A program made the position numbers and the translations under genes. Source: an uncultured Mycoplasmatota bacterium (lineage in GTDB: Bacteria > Bacillota_I > Bacilli_A > RF39 > UBA660). Taken from it: DNA of 22,248 nt. Of the stretch, positions 1-7,796 are shown in pieces (the stretch's first letter is position 1; every line of letters starts with the position of its first letter). Where the stretch lies: positions 1 to 22,248 of the forward strand of contig URIY01000030.1 in the NCBI GenBank assembly GCA_900547995.1, given 5' to 3'. The notes below the pieces were generated by a model, which was given only the letters and a program-made list of their open reading frames with translations, made no database searches and had not been told where the DNA came from.

Positions 1-83
1 GTTTTGAGACATAATCAAATACTAACACTTAAGACATTATCATAAATTAATCATAAAATGTAAATATAAAATATTATAGGTAC

Positions 84-112
84 TTGACTTTAAATATAAA
101 ACATAATATAAT
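84..112 (+). promoter_or_regulatory. Sigma-A promoter of rpsD
   Basis: A -35 hexamer TTGACT (84-89) and a perfect -10 TATAAT (107-112) are separated by exactly 17 bases. Transcription would start near 119, giving a leader of about 160 nt before rpsD. Bases 1-83 upstream hold nothing I can recognise. Confidence 0.85.
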
Positions 113-130
113 CTTAGGTGCGTATTCATC

Positions 131-272
131 TAGCAGCGTTATTATATTTATTGTGATGTGTTTGTTACCACTAAGGGTTATTAGTAACTTAGCTGCAAAG
201 TGAGGATATTAATGCAAACACCCTATAATAAATATGATAGCCTCGATGTTTAAGCAAATATCGAAGGGAGAG
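131..272 (+). promoter_or_regulatory. Structured 5' leader of rpsD, probable S4 autoregulatory mRNA element
   Basis: The leader can form a long helix between about 143-164 and 214-236, with GTGTTTG against CAAACAC at the inner end. It encloses a GTTAC/GTAAC hairpin (164-168 with 184-188). GCAGC at 133-137, outside the helix, is complementary to GCTGC at 192-196 inside its loop, so a pseudoknot is possible. A last hairpin (243-247 with 260-264, TCGAT/ATCGA) abuts the AGGGAG ribosome binding site at 265-270 and could control access to it. S4 represses its own mRNA through such leaders in Bacillota and other bacteria. The class assignment is inference from position and pairing; the pairings are visible directly. 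Confidence 0.65.
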
Positions 273-278
273 ATTTAA

Positions 279-881
279 ATGTCAAGATATACTGGTTCAG
301 TTTATCGTAAAGCAAGACGTCTTGGATTTTCTGTTACAGAAACAGGAAAAGAAATTGCTAAAAGACCAAATATTCCAGGACAACATGGTGGAGATCGTGG
401 TAAGAAATTATCTAACTACGGTACACAATTACAAGAAAAACAAAAATTACGTTTCATGTATGGTTTGACTGAAAAACAATTCAGAAAAACATTCAATGAA
501 GCTGGTAAAATGAAAGGTGTACACGGTGAAGATTTATTAAAACTTCTTGAAAGTCGTGTAGACAACTTAGTTTACCGTATTGGATTTGCAACTACAAGAA
601 GAGGAGCAAGACAACTTGTTAACCATGGACATATTACTGTAAATGGTAAAAAAGTTGATATTCCATCTTATAGATGTAAACCAGGTGATGTAATTGCTAT
701 TAAGGAAAATGACAGAGAACTTGCTATTGTTAAATCATCACTAGAAGCTAAAAACAATCGTGTTGAATTTGTTACTTATGATGAAAATAAAATGGCTGGT
801 ACATATGTTAGATATCCAGAAAGAAGCGAACTTAACGCTGATATCAATGAATCATTAATCGTTGAATTCTATAACAGATAA
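279..881 (+). CDS. rpsD: 30S ribosomal protein S4
   Basis: This is the primary 16S rRNA-binding protein that starts assembly of the small subunit body. Its 200 aa match the usual length in Bacillota. The N-terminal S4 domain (about 1-90) carries the typical stretch around the RRLG and PGQHG motifs. The S4 RNA-binding fold follows at about 91-155, with ESRVDNLVYRIGFA and the VNHGHITVNG loop. The ATG is preceded by AGGGAG at good spacing. The gene is monocistronic: it has its own promoter, a structured leader probably used for feedback repression, and a terminator starting at its stop codon. S4 is also a repressor and antitermination factor in some bacteria. The identification is secure. Confidence 0.98.
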   Translation: MSRYTGSVYRKARRLGFSVTETGKEIAKRPNIPGQHGGDRGKKLSNYGTQLQEKQKLRFMYGLTEKQFRKTFNEAGKMKGVHGEDLLKLLESRVDNLVYRIGFATTRRGARQLVNHGHITVNGKKVDIPSYRCKPGDVIAIKENDRELAIVKSSLEAKNNRVEFVTYDENKMAGTYVRYPERSELNADINESLIVEFYNR

Positions 882-905
882 AAGTACTTATGGGTACTTT
901 TTTCT
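880..905 (+). terminator. Intrinsic terminator of rpsD
   Basis: An 8-bp stem AAAAGTAC/GTACTTTT (880-887 with 894-901) has a 6-base loop and a T-rich tail. The stem begins inside the TAA stop codon of rpsD. Confidence 0.85.
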
Positions 906-910
906 TTACA

Positions 911-950
911 AAAAAAGAAGGAATTCTTAATACCTAATTCCTTCTTTTTT
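911..950. terminator. Bidirectional intrinsic terminator between rpsD and the GatD-like gene
   Basis: A perfect 9-bp stem GAAGGAATT/AATTCCTTC (917-925 with 936-944) is flanked by A6 on the left and T6 on the right, so it can terminate in both directions. On the minus strand the stem includes the last codons of the GatD-like gene, whose TAA stop lies in the loop. Confidence 0.85.
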
Positions 951-1616
951 ATATTCATCTAATCTTTTTTGATAAGCATTTATTAAATCTTGTTCATATT
1001 TTATTTTCTTTTTATAGTTAAGTAACAATAGTATTTTTTTAGCAAAATATGGATTTAATATAAGTATAGGTCCTAATAAACTAGTTCCAAAAAAATTATT
1101 AACATGGATTCCTTCATTTTCCACATCATTTTTTGCTTTAATAACATTAAATAATGGTACTTCCTTAATTATAGACGTACTGCTTTGACTAATATAACCG
1201 ACAATTTCAATATTGTTATAGTTTGCTAAGACTAAACTATTATATCTATTTGCTTGATGTCTTTTAGTTGTTATATCAAAAATATTAAGACCTTTTATTT
1301 CTTCTCCATCATCTTTTATAATTGTTTTCCCTAATATTTCTAAAGCATTCCCAATAAACAAAAATACAACACCATCTTCAATTAATTGTTTTATTCTTTT
1401 TTTATATGGAATTAATTTTTTAATAACTTTTTCTTGTACACTTTCACTCATTGGACCTAAGTATATAAACTTGACATCATTTTTTACAAAAAAAGGTTCA
1501 TCTAAAAGTGCTGTATAGACAAATTCTTTTTTGTCAAAACAATTTTCTAAAAATTGAACATTACCTCTATCACCATATAAATTACAAATTTCTGGAAATA
1601 ATATTTCTAATTTCAT
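927..1616 (-). CDS. GatD-like protein lacking the glutamine amidotransferase catalytic residues
   Basis: At 229 aa it is close to GatD, the class I glutamine amidotransferase that feeds ammonia to MurT for amidation of D-glutamate in lipid II. The N-terminal NLYGDRGNV motif (12-20) and the C-terminal GTSLLGPILILNP segment (177-189) align with GatD. The nucleophile elbow, normally ICGGYQ, reads IGNALE (88-93), so the catalytic Cys is Gly89. The catalytic His of the GTYLHGP motif is Leu181. The glycine-rich loop (IGGG in GatD) is LGPM. I infer that it cannot hydrolyse glutamine and has become a structural or regulatory partner of the MurT-like enzyme. It overlaps that gene by 4 bases (ATGA) and has an AAGGGGG ribosome binding site. 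The fold assignment comes from remembered family motifs, not a search. Confidence 0.8.
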   Translation of the reverse strand: MKLEILFPEICNLYGDRGNVQFLENCFDKKEFVYTALLDEPFFVKNDVKFIYLGPMSESVQEKVIKKLIPYKKRIKQLIEDGVVFLFIGNALEILGKTIIKDDGEEIKGLNIFDITTKRHQANRYNSLVLANYNNIEIVGYISQSSTSIIKEVPLFNVIKAKNDVENEGIHVNNFFGTSLLGPILILNPYFAKKILLLLNYKKKIKYEQDLINAYQKRLDEYKKEGIRY

Positions 1617-2956
1617 TTTTGAATTACCCCCTTAATCTGTTTTTTTATTATTAATGATTGATCATACTCATGAATATCATGAAGTATATATATAGAATCA
1701 ATACCCTTAATATTTAATTTTTTATAAAGTTCAAACTGATTTTCTGACATTTCTAATTTATCCTTAGGAACACCAGCATATAATAATCTTACATAAACAT
1801 CATAAGACCTTACACCACCTATTAATATTTTTTTTATGTTTGCATCATTTAGAAACTCAAAATCTGTATCATAATACCAAGAAACAGTTTCAACAGAATA
1901 TTTCTTATCTTCTACGTCATCAAGAATTAAGACTATTGCTTTTTTACCTGGACACGATTTAACATAATTAAAAGCACTTGAAGTTGCTACTGGGTTTTGA
2001 CCCTTAGCCATTTGATTAACAATAGTAATACCATTAATTTCTTCTTTAGAATATCTTGAATCAGTAATTTTAATATCATTTATAACCCTTGTTATCTCTG
2101 CATTTGGAATTTTTAATTCTTTAAGTAAAGCGATAACGGATAATTGATTATATAAATTGAAAATACTAGAGTTAGAAATATTGTATTTATCTTTATTTAC
2201 TGTCATTATCATCTCTTTTAAGTCTATAGATGCTTCATATTTCTTTTTAGGATTTTCATAACCACATTTTAAGCATTTTACATTACCTACGTGATGATAA
2301 TGAACAAACTGATATTGTAACTTTTGATTACATTTTGGACAATAAACGAGATCACAAACTAAATTGTAAATACTTTTTGATGAATTATCGAAATAATTAA
2401 TACCATAATAAATTGGTTTTTTAGGAACAATATATGAAGAAGTTATTAAATCATCGGCTGGCATAATCACTTTTGTATCTTTTGGTATTCCCTCATTTAT
2501 TTTAGAGGCAATATACTCAAAATTACTATTAGATTTCATAGAATCACGAAATAAATTAGTACAAATTAAATAATCTGGTTTTACCGATCTAAAAATCATC
2601 CCACTTGATTTTTCATCTACTTCTAAAATAACTATTTCCGCCCTTTTATGAAATAGCGAAATATCTTTTAAAAACATAGCAGCAATTCCATCTTTTACAT
2701 TGAAACCATTATTATGAATTACACGATAATTTAAATTTTTAAAAACATCGATTAATAGTGCCGATATCGTTGACTTTCCATTCGTACCAGTAATTGCTAC
2801 AGTAATTTTAGGTTTATGTACATAATTAAGAAAATTAGGACATGTTCTAAGAGCAATATACCCTGGATAATATGGAACTCTTTTATTTAAAATTTTTAAT
2901 CCTAAACTAGTAAGTTTTCCCATTACAATTGCAATATAATATCTTATTTTTTGCAT
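1613..2956 (-). CDS. murT: MurT-like Mur ligase family protein (lipid II isoglutaminyl synthase catalytic subunit-like)
   Basis: MurT activates the D-glutamate carboxylate of lipid II with ATP. The 447 aa fit the family. It has the Mur ligase P-loop ITGTNGKS (55-62), the IHNN motif (80-83), LEVDEKS (111-117), TNLFRDSM (133-140), and a complete Cys4 zinc ribbon unique to the MurT type (C206, C209, C228, C231). FNLYN (266-270) and the C-terminal DUF1727-like part with VSWYYDTDFE (358-367) follow. The ligase core therefore looks intact, unlike its GatD-like partner. The start overlaps the ATP-grasp gene by 13 bases with only a weak GGTGAT ribosome binding site, pointing to translational coupling. 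It stops with TGA inside the start of the next gene. The substrate is uncertain: amidation of D-Glu would need an ammonia source, so another amine acceptor is possible. Confidence 0.85.
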   Translation of the reverse strand: MQKIRYYIAIVMGKLTSLGLKILNKRVPYYPGYIALRTCPNFLNYVHKPKITVAITGTNGKSTISALLIDVFKNLNYRVIHNNGFNVKDGIAAMFLKDISLFHKRAEIVILEVDEKSSGMIFRSVKPDYLICTNLFRDSMKSNSNFEYIASKINEGIPKDTKVIMPADDLITSSYIVPKKPIYYGINYFDNSSKSIYNLVCDLVYCPKCNQKLQYQFVHYHHVGNVKCLKCGYENPKKKYEASIDLKEMIMTVNKDKYNISNSSIFNLYNQLSVIALLKELKIPNAEITRVINDIKITDSRYSKEEINGITIVNQMAKGQNPVATSSAFNYVKSCPGKKAIVLILDDVEDKKYSVETVSWYYDTDFEFLNDANIKKILIGGVRSYDVYVRLLYAGVPKDKLEMSENQFELYKKLNIKGIDSIYILHDIHEYDQSLIIKKQIKGVIQK

Positions 2957-3966
2957 ACATCACCATAAATAACCTTATCAAATAAAGGTTTTAGTCCTTC
3001 TTTTTTTTCATTTAAATGTATTTTTGATTGATAAATATCATAACCTGGAAGTTCATTACCTTCTATTAATGATGGTCCATCTTCAGTAATGGCAAAGTCC
3101 CAACCAGTCATACCTACTTGTGGAATGACAGCACTTAACTTAATTGCAAGTTCAACAACCTCTTTATAAAAAGGAATGACAAATCCTTCAATTTTTACAT
3201 TAGTTGTAGGATGTTTTTCAAATAATTTCCCTTCTCTATCCATAGCTGGTTTTGTTATTTTACCTGTCTCATCAAATAAAGAATACATTCCACCTTGATG
3301 GAAATTATCTACAGGATTAATACCATTACCTATACGAATTGCCCTAAGCATAACTGTTGTTTTTCCATTTTTTCTAATAGTTACAATTCTTAATGTATTT
3401 ACAGAACTAGGACAAAGTTCTGACATTTTTTTATGTTGAATTATTAATTGTTCTACTAATAATTGTTTATTTTCTATTAATTTATTATATATATCTTTAA
3501 TATTGGAATTCTTTTTTATTTCTAATTTTTCAACACCATATCCACCACTTAATCCAATAGGTTTTACCATTATAGTTTTATGCTTTTTTACAAATTTTTC
3601 AAAATCATCAAAAGTACATTCTTCCAAATATAAATATTCTCTATTTAAGTATTCTTTAAATTTTTTGTTAAATTTTATTTTATTTCTAAAATATGGGTAA
3701 TAACTTGAATCATTCAAAGTTTTTAAATAATTATTATTTACTCCTCTAGTAATATAAGTAGCTCTTTGTTTGCTACTTAGCCCTTCGAAATAAAATAAAA
3801 AATAATCGGTATAACCAGCTGTATATTTTATTGAACAAATAATTATATCAAAAAATAAATAAATAGAATTTTTACCACTACGTTTATGAATTTTCTTTAT
3901 TGTACTAAAAAAATTCATATAATTCATTTGAAACAATCTTTTTATATAATATGTTACTTTCTTCAT
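2944..3966 (-). CDS. ATP-grasp ligase of the sugar-transfer-associated type
   Basis: This 340-aa protein carries ATP-grasp marks: MVKPIGLSGGYGV (133-145) with the ATP-binding Lys and glycine loop, the hinge VEQLI (171-175), TLRIVT (191-196), and the metal-binding end WDFAI...LIEGNELPG (289-308) with Asp290, Glu302 and Asn304. The aromatic N-terminal region (about 35-62) resembles the family annotated as sugar-transfer-associated ATP-grasp (PF14397), whose substrates are largely unknown. ATP-grasp enzymes join a carboxylate to an amine or thiol through an acyl phosphate. It is the first gene of a three-gene overlapping operon with the MurT-like and GatD-like genes and follows a lipid flippase gene, which suggests modification of an envelope precursor or a peptide. 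The start follows AGAGAT; the specific product is unknown. Confidence 0.75.
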   Translation of the reverse strand: MKKVTYYIKRLFQMNYMNFFSTIKKIHKRSGKNSIYLFFDIIICSIKYTAGYTDYFLFYFEGLSSKQRATYITRGVNNNYLKTLNDSSYYPYFRNKIKFNKKFKEYLNREYLYLEECTFDDFEKFVKKHKTIMVKPIGLSGGYGVEKLEIKKNSNIKDIYNKLIENKQLLVEQLIIQHKKMSELCPSSVNTLRIVTIRKNGKTTVMLRAIRIGNGINPVDNFHQGGMYSLFDETGKITKPAMDREGKLFEKHPTTNVKIEGFVIPFYKEVVELAIKLSAVIPQVGMTGWDFAITEDGPSLIEGNELPGYDIYQSKIHLNEKKEGLKPLFDKVIYGDVCKK

Positions 3967-3982
3967 TTCTACATCTCTTTCT

Positions 3983-4036
3983 AAATATGATAATTAATCT
4001 ATATACATAATATCATATTTTTTCATTTATAGTAAA
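3983..4036 (-). promoter_or_regulatory. Candidate promoter with overlapping inverted repeat upstream of the ATP-grasp operon
   Basis: On the minus strand TTTACT (4031-4036) and TATTAT (4007-4012) lie 18 bases apart, a reasonable sigma-A pair. A perfect 10-bp inverted repeat AAATATGATA/TATCATATTT (3983-3992 and 4011-4020) overlaps the -10 and could be an operator. The AT-rich context raises the chance of coincidence. Confidence 0.45.
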
Positions 4037-4054
4037 TACAAAAGGAATTTAAAA

Positions 4055-5689
4055 TTACTTAAATTTTCTTCTTTGTATAATATTTTTTATATCGCTAAAT
4101 TTATTAATAAAAGGAATAATTTTTAGTTTTAATGCAACTATAAAATAAGCAACAGCTCCAACTATACAATATAATGCACATATTAAAACGCTTATTTTTC
4201 TATCGCTATTATCAATAGGTAAAAATAAATTAAGGAAAATTAAGGAAACAACCATAAAAAGAGTTGCTAATAATGTTTTACCAAATATTTTTATAGTTTC
4301 TCCATAATTTACTTGATATTTTCTATTTAATTTAATTAATAAGAAAATAATTGTTATTAGCTGCGAAATAATACTTGCTATCGTTGGTCCATAATAACCT
4401 TGAAGCCCAATAAAATTAAATAAATGTATCATTGGAACATTAAGAATAAGCTTGATTATAACTCCTAATATTAAGGAGCCCAAGGTAAGTTTAGTATTAT
4501 TCATAATCTGCGATGATTCTACTAAAACAGATTGAAAAGATGATGTTAAAGCTAAGAAAACATATATTCTAAGGACATCAATTCCGACTGCATTATAACC
4601 ATAAAAAGCATTCCATACTGGATAAGCTAAAAATGATAAACCTATGGTCATAGGGATAGTTAATATTATTAGTATTTGTAAAGCTTGATTAATTTTTTTA
4701 CTAACATCTTTAAAATCTTTTTTTACAAAGCTTGGCATAATATTAGGTATTAAACTAGCAGTTAAGCCCATACTTATAGAAATAATAATCATATTAAGTT
4801 TTGAAGCCCATGTAGAAATTACACCTACGACATTTTCGGCATCAATAGTTGAATAACCAACAGCTGTAAGAGTTCTAACAACAGTAAATAAATCAACTAA
4901 ATCATAAGCTGATTTAATTAAATCAATTAATACAAATGGTAATGCAAAAAAAACGATTTTTTTTAATAATGTTTTGTTTGAAATTTTTTTCTCTTCTTCC
5001 GTTATTTTAGCGTCAATATTAAATTCTTTTTTGTTTTGTTTAATCTTTCTATCAACAAAAAAATATGCACATATTGCTCCTATAGTTGCCCCAAAAACAG
5101 CAATGGCAATTGATTGATCTAAATCCATACCAAAAACCTTATATGACAAATAACTTCCAACTACAATAATAATAACTCTAATTAATTGTTCTATAACTGT
5201 TGAAAATTGTGGAACACTCATAAACTTATGTCCTTGCATATAACCTTTTTTTGCACTAAGAAGCGGAACAATTAAAACAGCTGTTGAAATAGATCTTATA
5301 ACTAATGTAATACTTTCTATACTATTACCACCTACTGCATTACCTTTAATCAAAATAGCAACCTGAGGTGCAAATATAAATAAAATAATAAAACATATAA
5401 TACCTAATCCAACAAGCAATTTTAACCCAATTTTATAAGCTTTTTGCTTTAAATATTGATAACCTAAAGCATTATATTCACTAACTATTTTACTAATTGC
5501 CGTTGGTATTCCTACCGTTGCAAGAGATAAGAAAATGGAATAAATAGAATAAGCATAACTATATAATGCGCCACCTTGTTCACCTATAATGGAATAAAAA
5601 GGAATTACATATATAAGCCCTAGTATTTTACAAATGATAACGCTAATAGTAGCAATAAAAGCCCCCTCTAAAAAACCATTTTTTTTCAT
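4055..5689 (-). CDS. MOP-superfamily polysaccharide/lipid flippase, SpoVB/YtgP (MurJ-like)
   Basis: This 544-aa integral membrane protein has about 14 predicted hydrophobic segments. The N-terminus FLEGAFIATISVIICKIL and the stretch YSIIGEQGGALYSYAYSIY are characteristic of the SpoVB/YtgP group of Bacillota. B. subtilis YtgP, of the same length, is one of the lipid II flippases; SpoVB acts in spore cortex formation. The likely role is flipping an undecaprenyl-linked precursor across the cytoplasmic membrane. The ATG follows GAGGAA lying in the last codons of tyrS, only 1 base downstream of its stop, so the two genes are probably co-transcribed. No convincing terminator separates it from the ATP-grasp gene 88 bases downstream. 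MurJ, SpoVB or an O-unit flippase cannot be told apart here. Confidence 0.88.
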   Translation of the reverse strand: MKKNGFLEGAFIATISVIICKILGLIYVIPFYSIIGEQGGALYSYAYSIYSIFLSLATVGIPTAISKIVSEYNALGYQYLKQKAYKIGLKLLVGLGIICFIILFIFAPQVAILIKGNAVGGNSIESITLVIRSISTAVLIVPLLSAKKGYMQGHKFMSVPQFSTVIEQLIRVIIIVVGSYLSYKVFGMDLDQSIAIAVFGATIGAICAYFFVDRKIKQNKKEFNIDAKITEEEKKISNKTLLKKIVFFALPFVLIDLIKSAYDLVDLFTVVRTLTAVGYSTIDAENVVGVISTWASKLNMIIISISMGLTASLIPNIMPSFVKKDFKDVSKKINQALQILIILTIPMTIGLSFLAYPVWNAFYGYNAVGIDVLRIYVFLALTSSFQSVLVESSQIMNNTKLTLGSLILGVIIKLILNVPMIHLFNFIGLQGYYGPTIASIISQLITIIFLLIKLNRKYQVNYGETIKIFGKTLLATLFMVVSLIFLNLFLPIDNSDRKISVLICALYCIVGAVAYFIVALKLKIIPFINKFSDIKNIIQRRKFK

Positions 5690-5690
5690 A

Positions 5691-6917
5691 TTATTCCTCG
5701 ACTAATCCTACATAATATTTTTTCTTGCCTCTTCTAATTACAACTATCTTTCCTTCAATAGTTTTTGTTTTATCAATAAACATATTTTCATCATTAACAA
5801 TTTCACCATTTATACTAATTGCATTATTATTTAAAAATTCTCTTGCTTCTCTTTTACTTGAACAAATATTATTATTAACAAGTAAATCAAGTAAAGATTC
5901 ATCTTTTAATATAAAATGTGGTACGTCTTTTAAACCTATCATTAAGTCATTAACATTTATTTCTTTAATATTTCCACTAAATAAATTTTCACTTATTTGA
6001 ACAGCTTTCTCATATTCTTCTTTTCCGTGCAAACCGGTTATAATTTCTCTAGCCAATGTTTTTTGACCTAATCTAAGATGTGGTTCATTATTATGCTTTG
6101 AAACAATATCCATTATCTCTTCTGGTGATAAAAAAGTAAAAACTTTTAAGTATGATTCAATCATGGAATCATCAGTATTAATTAAATATTGATATAATTC
6201 ATAACTACTTGTTTTATTTTTGTCAAGCCATAGAGCATTACCTTCTGATTTTCCAAATTTCTTACCATTTTGGTCTAATATCAAAGGCATTGTAAAAGCA
6301 TACACTTCATCTCCTAATTTTTTTCTAATTAAATCAACACCAGATGTAATGTTTCCCCATTGATCAGAACCCGCAACTTGTAAATTTACACCTCTTGTTT
6401 CATGTAAATGTAAGAAATCCAAAGATTGAAGTAACATATAAGAAAACTCTGTAAAAGTTATACCTGTTTCTAGTCTTCTTCTAATAATATCTTTATCAAG
6501 CATATAATTAATATTAAAGTATTTTCCATAATCTCTTAAAAATTCAATAATATTTATATTTTTAATCCAATCATAATTATCAACAACTTCAAAGCCAAAT
6601 ATTTCTTCGGCTTGTTTTTTTAGATTTTTAGTATTTTTTTCAATCTCTTCAATTGATTTCATTTCTCTTTCCGTAGTTGGTCTTGGATCGCCAATTCTAC
6701 CTGTTGCTCCGCCTATTAAGAGAAGAGGTTTATGACCTGCTTTAGCAAGCCTTTTAGCAATTAAAAATGATGAATAATGTCCAATATGCATGGAATCTGC
6801 TGTTGGATCAGTTCCAATATAAAAAGTTAACTTTTCGTTATTTAATTTATTTTCTAATTCAGGACTTGTTACATCTTTAATAAGTCCTCTCCATTTTAAT
6901 TCTTCATATAGTGTCAT
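5691..6917 (-). CDS. tyrS: Tyrosyl-tRNA synthetase
   Basis: This class I synthetase charges tRNA-Tyr. The 408-aa length fits TyrS. The ATP-binding signature HIGH (44-47), the tyrosine-pocket motif GSDQWGN (183-189) and KFGKS (220-224, the KMSKS equivalent) are all present. A C-terminal S4-like RNA-binding domain (about 340-408) recognises the tRNA. The start shares one base with the deoC stop (TAATG) and has a perfect AAGGAGG. Expression is evidently controlled by the tyrosine T-box upstream of deoC, so deoC and tyrS rise together when uncharged tRNA-Tyr accumulates. Confidence 0.97.
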   Translation of the reverse strand: MTLYEELKWRGLIKDVTSPELENKLNNEKLTFYIGTDPTADSMHIGHYSSFLIAKRLAKAGHKPLLLIGGATGRIGDPRPTTEREMKSIEEIEKNTKNLKKQAEEIFGFEVVDNYDWIKNINIIEFLRDYGKYFNINYMLDKDIIRRRLETGITFTEFSYMLLQSLDFLHLHETRGVNLQVAGSDQWGNITSGVDLIRKKLGDEVYAFTMPLILDQNGKKFGKSEGNALWLDKNKTSSYELYQYLINTDDSMIESYLKVFTFLSPEEIMDIVSKHNNEPHLRLGQKTLAREIITGLHGKEEYEKAVQISENLFSGNIKEINVNDLMIGLKDVPHFILKDESLLDLLVNNNICSSKREAREFLNNNAISINGEIVNDENMFIDKTKTIEGKIVVIRRGKKKYYVGLVEE

Positions 6918-7573
6918 TACTTTTCCTCCTTACTAACTTGCATCATACTAACACCATTACTCGTTCCAATTCTTGTAACACCACTTTCAATAAATTTAGA
7001 AGCATCTTCATATGTTTTAATACCACCACTTGCTTTAACCTCTAATATTTCATTTTTGTGTTTATTAATAATAGAAATATCTTCTAATGATGCACCCCTA
7101 GTACCAAAACCTGTTGAAGTCTTTATAAAATTAACAAATGTTTGATTACATATTTCTGTTGCTTTAATTATTTCATCTTCTGTTAAATAACAAGTTTCAA
7201 TAATAACTTTTAATACTTTACCATCAATTGCATCTCTAATATTTTCAATTTCTTCTTTAACATAATCATATTTCTTATCTTTTAAAGCACCAATATTAAT
7301 AACCATATCAATTTCATCAGCACCATCTTCTACAGCTGCAATAGCTTCATATTCCTTAGTAATTGCTTTACTCATACCAAGTGGGAAACCAACAACACTG
7401 CATACATCAATATTAGTATCTTTAAGTATCGTACTTGCAAGACTAACATAATAAGGATTTACACAAATAGATGCGAATTTATATTTTATAGCTTCCTCAC
7501 ATAATTTTTTAATATCCTCTTCAGTGGCAAAAGCCTTTAAATTTGTATGATCTATATATTTATTTATTTCCAT
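6917..7573 (-). CDS. deoC: Deoxyribose-phosphate aldolase
   Basis: It cleaves 2-deoxyribose-5-phosphate to glyceraldehyde-3-phosphate and acetaldehyde in deoxynucleoside catabolism. The 218 aa form a TIM-barrel class I aldolase. Visible active-site residues are Asp89 in EIDMVINIG, the Schiff-base Lys151 in FIKTSTGFG and Lys180 in VKASGGIKT. The ATG follows GGGAGG. It is the first gene behind a T-box whose specifier and context point to tyrosine, and its stop overlaps the tyrS start by one base. A catabolic aldolase inside an aminoacyl-tRNA synthetase operon is unexpected; the usual deo partners (pdp, cdd, deoB) are absent here. Confidence 0.96.
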   Translation of the reverse strand: MEINKYIDHTNLKAFATEEDIKKLCEEAIKYKFASICVNPYYVSLASTILKDTNIDVCSVVGFPLGMSKAITKEYEAIAAVEDGADEIDMVINIGALKDKKYDYVKEEIENIRDAIDGKVLKVIIETCYLTEDEIIKATEICNQTFVNFIKTSTGFGTRGASLEDISIINKHKNEILEVKASGGIKTYEDASKFIESGVTRIGTSNGVSMMQVSKEEK

Positions 7574-7594
7574 AATATCCTCCCATTAAAAGAC

Positions 7595-7796
7595 AAAAAG
7601 ATTCCTAGTATATAAGGACGAGCAAACCCGTGGTACCACCTTATTTCATAAGAATCTTATGCACTTTATTTCTTAACGCGAAATTAATCGTTTAAATTCA
7701 AAACATGTATTTCATAATTTACTCTTGACTAATTTTCATCACCATTAGTTTTCTAATTACCAAGTAAACAACTACTTTTTGTTTATCACTATTTAA
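7595..7796 (-). promoter_or_regulatory. Tyrosine T-box leader of deoC-tyrS
   Basis: On the minus strand the conserved T-box sequence AAGGTGGTACCACGG lies at 7642-7628. Its UGGU bulge fits a tRNA with discriminator A, as tRNA-Tyr has. Stem I lies between about 7790 and 7690: an AGTA element (about 7768), a distal GGTGATGA stretch (about 7743), and a specifier region GAAATACAT in which UAC (Tyr codon, 7709-7707) precedes A. The competing terminator pairs AAGATTC (7658-7652) with GAATCTT (7604-7598) and ATAAGG with CCTTAT, followed by T5 (7599-7595). Uncharged tRNA-Tyr should favour the antiterminator and allow deoC-tyrS transcription. I found no confident promoter for it, so it may lie in the 3' end of rbfA. 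Confidence 0.92.

Noticed and set aside
1613..1616. Use of the mycoplasma genetic code (TGA as Trp)
   Set aside because: The MurT-like gene ends with TGA in an ATGA overlap at the exact start of the next gene, and Trp is encoded by TGG throughout.
3503..3700. Plus-strand 65-codon open frame
   Set aside because: Lies wholly antisense to the ATP-grasp gene, has no ribosome binding site and shows the Phe/Leu/Ser-rich composition of a reverse-strand shadow. The frames at 5725-6000, 8605-8862, 10209-10391, 15677-16006, 18747-18929 and 21888-22127 fail for the same reasons.
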